NCBI RefSeq assembly: GCF_000717185.1
Contig: NZ_JNYE01000060.1
Coordinates: forward strand, 1-47,639
DNA: 47,639 bases
Direction: 5' to 3'
DNA from: Kitasatospora phosalacinea
Lineage (GTDB): Bacteria > Actinomycetota > Actinomycetes > Streptomycetales > Streptomycetaceae
Shown: positions 38,897-46,400 of the stretch, piece by piece
Layout: each line of letters opens with the position of its first letter
Numbering within the stretch: position 1 is the first letter of the stretch
Program-made: the position numbers and the translations under genes
Notes under the pieces: model-generated
Database searches by the model: none
Seen by the model: only the letters and a program-made list of their open reading frames with translations
Told to the model about the DNA's origin: nothing

Positions 38897-39879
38897 CCAC
38901 CGACATCACCGGCACCGACCCCGCTGGCCCTGGACGGCTGGAGCTGGCCCCGTACAGCAGCCGGCCCGCGCCCGCCGACCGGGACCTGGGCCGCCCGGTC
39001 CTGGACTCCCCGCTGGTGCGCGGCGCGATGTGGCTGCGCTGGAGTGGCCACGACGGCATCCGCACCCTCCACCAGGGTGCCGACCTGGCCCGCGGCTGGG
39101 TGGAGAAGGACGTCGACGGCCACGAGGGCTGGGCGGCCCTGGTGGAAGGCCGGATCGTCCTCGGCGCCCGCCCCGGCCTCGCCGTACCGGAGCCCGTCGT
39201 GCACGCCGAGTCCTGGGAGGCCGGCGCGACGCTGCACGCCACCCTCGCCCAGAACCCCGCCCGCACCCCCCTCACCCAGGACGAGGACGACGACCAGAAG
39301 GACGGGCTGCTCGGCGGCGTCCGCAGCCGGGTCCGCCGCCAGGCGGCCGGGATGACCCCGGAGAACATCCAGCAGGCCCTGCACCGGGCCCGGGACGACG
39401 AGCGCGCCGCCGACCGACACGCCGACGCCGGGGACGAGACCGCCTTCGCCACCGCGGCCGACATCTGCGCCGAGTGGCAGCGCGTCCTCGACCACACCGC
39501 CGACACCCGGGCCGAGCGCTACGACCCCGACCACGACACCGCCCTCCAGCACGCACTGCGCACCGAGCGCCACCGCCAGGACATCGCCGAATGCGCCCGC
39601 GAGGCCGCCCACCAGGCCCGCCAGATCACCGACACCGCCCACCGCCGACTCGGCGGCACCGCAGCCCAACCCCTCTACACCGCCCTCGACCGCGCCGGCC
39701 TCTACAACCTGACCGACGACGACCACCAAGCCGTCCGCGACCTCACACGGCACCTCGACCCCGCCACACTGCGCCAGGTCATGAGCTGGCTGGAGCGCAC
39801 CCGCACCGCGACCCTCGCGCTACGCGGCACCGAGCAGCCCCCGCTGACCCGGCCTGTCGTACGGCGCAGCCGGTTCTGA
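38893..39879 (+). CDS. hypothetical helical protein
   Basis: 328-aa protein of unknown function, last of the operon, coupled to the previous gene by a four-base overlap that fixes the GTG start. The N-terminal 110 residues look globular (WLRWSGHDGIRTLHQGADLA; WAALVEGRIVLGARPGLAVP). The rest is long, charged helices rich in Ala, Asp, Arg and His (ARDDERAADRHADAGDE; TERHRQDIAECAREAAHQAR). No catalytic or membrane features. A long hairpin follows at 39952-40009. Confidence 0.6.
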   Translation: MTTDITGTDPAGPGRLELAPYSSRPAPADRDLGRPVLDSPLVRGAMWLRWSGHDGIRTLHQGADLARGWVEKDVDGHEGWAALVEGRIVLGARPGLAVPEPVVHAESWEAGATLHATLAQNPARTPLTQDEDDDQKDGLLGGVRSRVRRQAAGMTPENIQQALHRARDDERAADRHADAGDETAFATAADICAEWQRVLDHTADTRAERYDPDHDTALQHALRTERHRQDIAECAREAAHQARQITDTAHRRLGGTAAQPLYTALDRAGLYNLTDDDHQAVRDLTRHLDPATLRQVMSWLERTRTATLALRGTEQPPLTRPVVRRSRF

Positions 39880-39951
39880 GCACCGGGACCCGCGGGCCGC
39901 CGACCGATCGAGCGCACCGCAGTGAGACCGTCGCCGAGCAAAGCATTCTGA

Positions 39952-40009
39952 TGCTGAACAGCGAGGTGGCGGCCCACCACACGGTGAGCCGCCACCTCGC
40001 TGTTCAGCA
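39952..40009. terminator. 22-bp perfect hairpin between converging genes
   Basis: Arms 39952-39973 and 39988-40009 are perfect 22-base inverted copies (outer end TGCTGAACAGCGAGG) with a 14-base loop. They sit between the end of the nine-gene operon (39879) and the CHAT gene stop (40015), so it can terminate both. The smaller GCAT-TCTG-ATGC (39943-39954) is nested at the left. The length is unusual for a simple terminator. Confidence 0.7.
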
Positions 40010-40014
40010 GCGTG

Positions 40015-41097
40015 TCACTGGACCGGCTGTGCCGCCGGAGGCTTGACCAGGACAGCGGCGCGCGGGTCGGCGTCGGGCGCATGGAACAGCGTGGGCAGAT
40101 CGTGGTCATCAAGGCCGGCCATCTCGACCGCAACCTGCCCGGAGGCGCTGGCACTCGTGATGGACTGCCCGTTGGCGATGGCCGCGTAGAGCTGCGCCGC
40201 GTAGCTGATCGCGTCGAGATCGCCGATGCTGTCGGACATCCCGATCGCGAACGGAACCACCCCCTGGTCCACCAGCCGCTGCGCCTGGGGTGCCGAGTCG
40301 CAGGAGTTCAGGACGACCAGCAGCGGCGGGTTGTCGGTGGCCGCCAGTGCCCGGCCGAACGCCCCGGCCGAGACCACAAGCCCGTCGTTGGGCGCGTCGA
40401 CGTCCTGCTCGAAGACCAGCAGATGCTCCGCGCTGTGCCCGGTGAAGTGGACCACATGGGGCCGGAACCCGGTGAGCCCGTCCAGCAGATCGGCAGTCGT
40501 CGCCGACCCGCGCACGTCGAACTCGACCAGGTCGCGATGCAGCGAGCTGCGCACCGCGTTCCGGATCCGGCTTTGCTCGCGCCCGACCCGTAGGGGATCA
40601 CTCTCGATCGACGCCCCCAGCATCAGGATCCGCAGCGGCTCCGCCTTCGGCACCCGGAACTCCCGCATGATCTCCTCCACCTGTGCCTCCGCTGCATCCA
40701 ACCGGGCATCCACCCTGGCCTGCCGTACGACCGTCGCCCGCTGCGCCACCCGTTCCACCTGCGCGCGACGCCTGTCCGCGGCTGCCCGCTCGCCCGCCTC
40801 GGCCTTCGCGAGTTTGACCAGAAGGCCTGCCGCTTCCTTGGCGAACCCGGCTGCCTTCTTCTCCACCTCCGCGGCGCTCTTGCCCGCCGCGTTGGCCTTC
40901 TCCTCGGACCTGGCCGCCTGGCTCAGCTTGGTCTTCGAGGTGCCGGGCGAACTGGTCCGGCTTGCTGCCTGGCGTTCCTTGGCGGCGTCGGCTCGGTGGC
41001 CGGCTTCCTTCTTGCGCAAGTCCGCGGCCTTGGCCACGGCATCCGCCTGCTGCCGCTGTTTGCGCTCCAGCTGGCTGCGGTACTGGCTCGAACTCAC
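40015..41097 (-). CDS. coiled-coil CHAT-domain protease
   Basis: 360-aa caspase-like cysteine protease candidate. Residues 1-140 form a highly charged coiled coil (KQRQQADAVAKAADLRKKEA; AEAGERAAADRRRAQVERVA). From about 150 is a CHAT domain: LRILMLGASIESDPLRVG, the catalytic His in VVHFTGHSAEHLL (near 219) and the catalytic Cys in LLVVLNSCDSAPQ (near 265), then VPFAIGMSDSIGDLDAISYA. Both catalytic residues are present. GTG start after GGAGA. CHAT proteases act as effectors in bacterial immunity and conflict, usually with sensor domains; here the coil may be the assembly or sensing part. No partner gene is adjacent. Confidence 0.85.
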   Translation of the reverse strand: MSSSQYRSQLERKQRQQADAVAKAADLRKKEAGHRADAAKERQAASRTSSPGTSKTKLSQAARSEEKANAAGKSAAEVEKKAAGFAKEAAGLLVKLAKAEAGERAAADRRRAQVERVAQRATVVRQARVDARLDAAEAQVEEIMREFRVPKAEPLRILMLGASIESDPLRVGREQSRIRNAVRSSLHRDLVEFDVRGSATTADLLDGLTGFRPHVVHFTGHSAEHLLVFEQDVDAPNDGLVVSAGAFGRALAATDNPPLLVVLNSCDSAPQAQRLVDQGVVPFAIGMSDSIGDLDAISYAAQLYAAIANGQSITSASASGQVAVEMAGLDDHDLPTLFHAPDADPRAAVLVKPPAAQPVQ

Positions 41098-41170
41098 TGG
41101 ATCTCCAATCGGCCGACGCGGTTGAACACATGCAGCGCCAACCGTTTGACGCTACCGGCCGGGTCGGACA

Positions 41171-41673
41171 GATCCGTACTCCGAGGACACGCATCCGCTC
41201 GACCGTGTCATCCAGTGCCTGGAGCGGGAGGCCGAGGAGCAGTTGGAGGCGGCCCGGGCGGTGAACGCCGTGCTGCGTCCGTGTTGGACGTGCCGGGGCG
41301 CCGTGGTTCCTCGGGAGGTCCCCTGCCGGCCCCGCAGGCTTGCCCAAGAGCGGGCCGGTGTGGGGAGCGGGCCCGTACGAGAACCGAGCCACCGGAGTTC
41401 ACCCGGCCCCGCTCCCGGGGGAAGGCTCAGCCCCACCGCACCCCCGTCCAAGCCCTCGAACGCGGCGGCCAACTGCTCGGCTGGACCGAGCCCTACCAGG
41501 GCACCAACGACTGGGTCACCCTCCTCGGCGGCCGCCAGGTCGTCGACGCCACCGACGGCGAACCACTGCTGTCCGCCAACCCCGCCGACGCCCTCACCCT
41601 GCTGCGCCTGGCCTTCGACCAGGGCCTCGCCGCCCCCACCGCACCCCGCTCGCTCCCTCCCGCGCGGGGGTGA
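41171..41673 (+). pseudogene. gene remnants, plus strand
   Basis: Two coding-like pieces in different frames. The first encodes DPYSEDTHPLDRVIQCLERE and AEEQLEAARAVNAVLRPCW (41171-41300) and runs into low-quality sequence. The second, ending at 41673, encodes ALERGGQLLGWTEPYQGTND and VTLLGGRQVVDATDGEPLL. No start codon with a ribosome binding site joins them. They look like decayed small genes; family unknown. Confidence 0.4.
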
Positions 41674-41746
41674 TCCGCGGGCGGCCCGGACGGCACATCG
41701 TGGAGCGGATCTGTGCCGTTCGGCCCGTCCGGCCCGGGCACGACCC

Positions 41747-42084
41747 CTACGCCCCGCAGTCCAGCTCTTGGCCGATGGCCAGGGCGTGGTCGATGAGCCG
41801 GCAGATCCGGGGAGGTCGGCGGCGAGGTCGCCCAGGACGATGCCGGGCGCGGAGGCGGTGGCGGCGCCGATCGCGGCTGGCGCGACCCGCTCGGCCGGGG
41901 CCAGGGCCATCGGTCCGGTGCCGGGGCGCTCCGGGGTGAAGTGGGCCGGGTCGAGCGCGTAGAGGAGTTCGCCCTTCAGCGGGCCGTCGCGGTCGAGCAC
42001 GATCTCCCGGGACAGGCTCCGTGGCGGCCTGCGGCCCTTGCCGCGCTGTCGGGTGTCGGTGATGGAGGTGCAGGGGATGTTGGC
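41747..42084 (-). pseudogene. frameshifted gene fragment, minus strand
   Basis: On the minus strand a coherent product reads TDTRQRGKGRRPPRSLSREI, VLDRDGPLKGELLYALDPAH and IGAATASAPGIVLGDLAADL, then must change frame near 41812-41816 to continue as RICRLIDHALAIGQELDCGA to a stop at 41747. The N-terminus lacks a start (a stop precedes it). Both halves look conserved in style; the family is not recognised. Probably a pseudogene. Confidence 0.45.
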
Positions 42085-42229
42085 TCATACGCTGGCTCCG
42101 GCTTCGCCGGCACATCGCGCTCTTCCCGGGCGCGGGCGGCTCCTTGCCGCTTCTCCTGTCGGTGGCCCGGTGTCCTGGCCGATGGAGATCGTCCTTCGCA
42201 GGCGGGCCAGCCTCCCGGGGTGCGTCTGG

Positions 42230-42751
42230 TCAGTGCTGGGGGAGGAGGCTATGGAGGCTCTGGTCGAGCTGGTCGAGCTGGTCGGGGGTGAGGGAGGTGG
42301 CGCCCTTGAGATCGGTTCCGGTCGGTGGGTCGATGGCGACGAAGCGGACGTGCGGTGCGTTTTCGGCGATGGCGGGCAGAGCGGTGTTGAAGGGTGCCCC
42401 GACGGTGACGACCATGGTGCAGCGCTGGGCGATCAGGCCGGACAGGTAGGGCGCGGCGTCGGTGGAGTCCTTGGCGGGGATCACGAGCTGTTGGACGTTG
42501 ACCTGGTTGTCCTGGCCCGCCTGCTGGAGCGCGGTCCACGTGTGCTGGACGAGTGGGGCGGAGGTGGTCGAGTCGTCGGCGGCCAGACAGGCCGAGGGTC
42601 GGAGCGAGTAGTCGTTCGCCGTGGTCTTCGCCGGAGCACCCCCGTCATCGTGCGGCCACGGCCAGAGTGCCGCGGCGATAACCAGCAGTGCGGCTGCTGC
42701 CGCGGCCAGGGTGAGGGTGCGGGAGGGCCGCGGACGGAAGGAGAGTTTCAC
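42230..42751 (-). CDS. small secreted BMP-like protein
   Basis: 173-aa predicted membrane-anchored or secreted protein. A basic start (KLSFRPRPSRT) and a hydrophobic segment (LTLAAAAAALLVIAAALWPW) make an export signal or membrane anchor. The outer part has QHTWTALQQAGQDNQVN, YLSGLIAQRCTMVVTVGAPF and IAENAPHVRFVAID, resembling one lobe of the BMP (basic membrane protein) solute-binding fold, but at about half the family's normal length. GTG start, weak AGGA about 12 bases upstream. Possibly a reduced sensor or binding protein. Confidence 0.6.
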   Translation of the reverse strand: MKLSFRPRPSRTLTLAAAAAALLVIAAALWPWPHDDGGAPAKTTANDYSLRPSACLAADDSTTSAPLVQHTWTALQQAGQDNQVNVQQLVIPAKDSTDAAPYLSGLIAQRCTMVVTVGAPFNTALPAIAENAPHVRFVAIDPPTGTDLKGATSLTPDQLDQLDQSLHSLLPQH

Positions 42752-43455
42752 GGGTCAAGGGTTCCTGTGGTCGTGGCGTTGCAGGGGGTGGAGTGTGGGG
42801 CGGCGGGCTTGGGTCGGGGTAGGAGGCGTCCGGGGCGGTGGCGCAGGAGTGAGGTTCCTCCGGAAGGGCTCAGCCGTTTACGGGTTTCTCTGGCCAGGTG
42901 CGGGTATTGCGGCGTCCTGGTGCGGGTTTCAGGCGCGCGGCCGATTATCCGGTATTCCTCTGGGATGGGGGAAGTGGCTTGCTGTCGGCCGTCGAGCGGT
43001 ATCGGGGTGCCCGGGTGATGCGGATGCCTCGGCCGAGGAGGTCGGTGCCGTCGGAGATGCGGACGGTGGAGTGCGCTTTTGTCGGTTATTTCCATGCTGG
43101 ACCCGCCTTCGGCTCCTCGCCTCCTGGTGGCGGGCTTCAAGCAGCGGCAGGGCCGCTTCGGCTGGGGGCGAACGCCGGAAATTCGAAGATTCGATGCCTG
43201 TTTTGGCGCTTTGGTGCGGATGGGTCTCTTAATTTGTAGTTCGAGGGCATTTGAAGCACTAATAGCGAATAGGCGCGGTTTTATGCCAAGCAAAGAATTG
43301 GCAAAAAAGAGAGTGAATTTTTCCGGGTGTCTCCGGTGATACGTGGACAAATCGGTGGATCGGCGTTGGTGTGCCCCAGGGGTTCGTCCGCTATCAAGTA
43401 GGTCGCTGTCGCCGTCCGGGCGATGGACGAGTGGCTTGTCTGGTGGGGGATTTCC
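42752..43455. other. 700-bp intergenic region with low-GC block
   Basis: No credible gene. About 43150-43340 is clearly less GC-rich than the rest, with ATTTGAAGCACTAATAGCGA and GGCAAAAAAGAGAGTGAATT. It probably holds promoters for the BMP-like gene (minus) and the RHS-type gene (plus), or foreign DNA. An open frame at 43079-43339 has poor codon character. Confidence 0.5.
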
Positions 43456-46400
43456 GTGCGTCTTCCGTGGCTTCGTGCTGTTCTGCTGCGGTCTGTCTTT
43501 GCCGGTCCGCCCCGGCACCGGGCTCTTGGCGACCGACGGGCGGTGAGGGCGGCCGTACGGAGGATCTCGCTGCTGCTCGGCCTGGTCATGGTGCTGACGC
43601 TGGGCACCGAGAGCGCGCTCGCGTTCGCCGCCGACCACGCCCCGACCCGGCAGAACCGTCAGGACCTGCGCACACCCGAGCAGTTGGGCGGATCGGCGGA
43701 CAAGGAGGGCTCGTCCAAGACCTCCCGGAACACCGCAGTGGGCGACCCGGGCAAGCACACCCCGGGGATGGGCGAGCTGGCCCCGGACGACGACGGCCGC
43801 GAGGCGGTCGCCCCGCAGGCCTCGCTCGGACAGAAGCCCGTCCCCGTCGGCAAGGAGGCCGCGCGGCCCGAGCGCCTCAAGCCCGAGGACCGCTCCGCCA
43901 CCGCCGGCCGCGGCGGCAAGGACGCCCGGGACGAGGGCGGCAAGCCCGGCTCGACGATCCCCGGACCCGCCGCCACCGACGCGGTGGAGGACACCGGAAA
44001 GCGCACCGAGAGCACCTCCGTCTTCACCAACCCCGACGGCACCAGGACCGTCCGGGTCTACTCCCGCCCGGTGCACTACAAGGCCGCCGACGGCACCTGG
44101 GCCGACATCGACACCACCCTCGCCAAGGACCGCGACGGCCGCTGGAAGGAGGCCGCCAACGACCAGGACGTGACCTTCGCCGCCGGCGCCGCCGACGGCG
44201 CGCTGCTGCGCTGGCAGCTGGACGCCGCCCACCGGGTCTCCTACCGCCTCAAGGACGCCGCCGCCACCACCGGCAAGGCCACCGGCGAACAGCTCACCTA
44301 CCCCGGCGCCCGCCCCGGCGCGGACGTCGTCTACAACGGCATGGCCCAGGGCATCAAGGAGTCCCTGCTCCTGCACGACGCCACCGCCCCCGCCGTCTGG
44401 GACTTCCCGCTCGCCCTCACCGGCATGAGCGCCGCCGTCGGCGACGGCGGCCAGGTCGAGTTCCGCGACGAGAAGGGCGACGTCCGCCTCACCATCCCCA
44501 CCGGCTTCATGGAGGACTCCCGGATCGACCCGGCCTCCGGCGACGGCGCCCGCACCGGCGGCGTCACGTACTCGCTGCTCACCGAGGGCACCACCCAGAC
44601 CCTGCGGATGACCCTCGACACCGCCTGGCTCAAGGCTCCCGAGCGCGTCTACCCCGTCAAGGTCGACCCGACCACCACCAGCGGCATCAACGCCGGTAAG
44701 TCGACGTTCGTCCAGAACACCGCCAAGGCCAACAACTCCGCCGACTCCGTGCTGCGCGCGGGCACCTACGACGGCGGCGCGAACCGGTTCAACACCTACC
44801 TGTACTTCCCGGCCGTCGCCAACATCGGCTGGAACTACCTCGAGGCCGTCACCCTCAACCTCAACAACACGCACTCCTACGAGTGCTCGGCGCACCCGGT
44901 GAACGTCAGCCAGATCACCACCCCCTGGGACCCGAACACCATCAACACCTACCCGGGCCTGTCGATCGGCCAGCAGCTCGGCTCGCGCTCCTGGTCGCAC
45001 GGCGACACCTGCGGCGGCGCGGCCTGGGACTGGGTGAGCCTGGGCGGCAGCCACGGCGACGCGGGCGTGCAACTGGTGGAGAGCTGGGCGCACGGCGGCG
45101 CGAACTACGGCCTGGCCGTCACCACCAGCAACACCGACACCAACAGCTGGAAGAAGTTCGCCAGCGTCAACACCGGCTACCCGCCCTACCTGTCCATCGT
45201 GTACTCCGACTGGGCGGCCTCCTACAACGTCGACGCGAACTACGTCCCGCCGACCGCCACCACCGCCGGATCGCAGCAGGTCACCCTGACCAACCTCGCC
45301 GCGAACTGGTGGAACTCCACCAGCATGCAGCTCAGGGCCCGCGTCTTCGACGGCAACGGCAACGAGCAGAACGTCAACACCCCCCTGGTCGGCGTCCCCG
45401 GCCTGGTGCGCACCGGCGAATCGGTCACCGTCACCGGCGCCATCCCCCCGCTGCCCGCCAACCAGTCCTACATCCTGTGCTGGGACGGCTACGTCGGCGG
45501 CACCTCCTCACTGAAGGACTCCTACGGCGTGCCGCCCTCGACCTGCCGGTGGATCACCAGCTACAACGTCCCCCCGCAGGTCGACAAGGTCGAACCGCTC
45601 AGCGGCACCTCCGTCGGCAGCCTGTCGCCGCAGCTGTACGCCACCGGCCACGACCCCGACAACAGCCCCGGCACCGGCGTCGACTACGACTTCAAGCTCT
45701 ACACCGACCCCGCGCTCGGCGACCCGCAGCTGCTCGCCGAGTCCGGCTGGCAGCCGTCCACCTCGTGGAAGGTGCCCAGCGGGCTGCTGGCCTGGAACTC
45801 GTCCTACCTGTGGACGGTGAAGGCCGGCGACCACCAAGGTGAGAGCCTCGACTCCCAGCCCATCCGCTTCACCACCTCGGTGCAGCAGCCGCTGATCACC
45901 TCCCGCATCGGCGGCGCGGTCGGCAACGGCACCACCCGCAGCTTCGACCCGCAGGCCGGCAACTACACCACCAGCGCCACCGACGCCGCCGTCACCGCGA
46001 TCGGCCCGGACCTGGCGGTGGCCCGCACCTACAACTCGCTGGACCCGCGCACCGGTTCGCTGTTCGGCGCGGGCTGGTCCTCCTCCTACGACCTGGGCAT
46101 CGTCGCGGACGGCGACGGCGACGGCGGCGTGGTCCTGACCACCGGCAACGGCCGCACCGAACGCTTCGGCCGCAACGACTTCCAGCTCACCCAACTCGCC
46201 GGAGCCGGCGACCAGACCGGCGACGGCATCGACGACGCGATGGCCGTCGACTCCGACACCGGCAAGCTCTGGCTCTACCCCGGACCGGACTTCTCCCAGG
46301 CCAAGCGCCGCCTGCTCGGCGACGGCTGGACCAGCCTGTCGCAGGTCACCGGCGGCGACGTCACCGGAGACGGAGTCGGCGACATCCTGGCGGTCGACAA

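Noticed and set aside
43079..43339. 86-codon plus-strand frame in the low-GC block
   Set aside because: No ribosome binding site, poor codon character and no recognisable domain.
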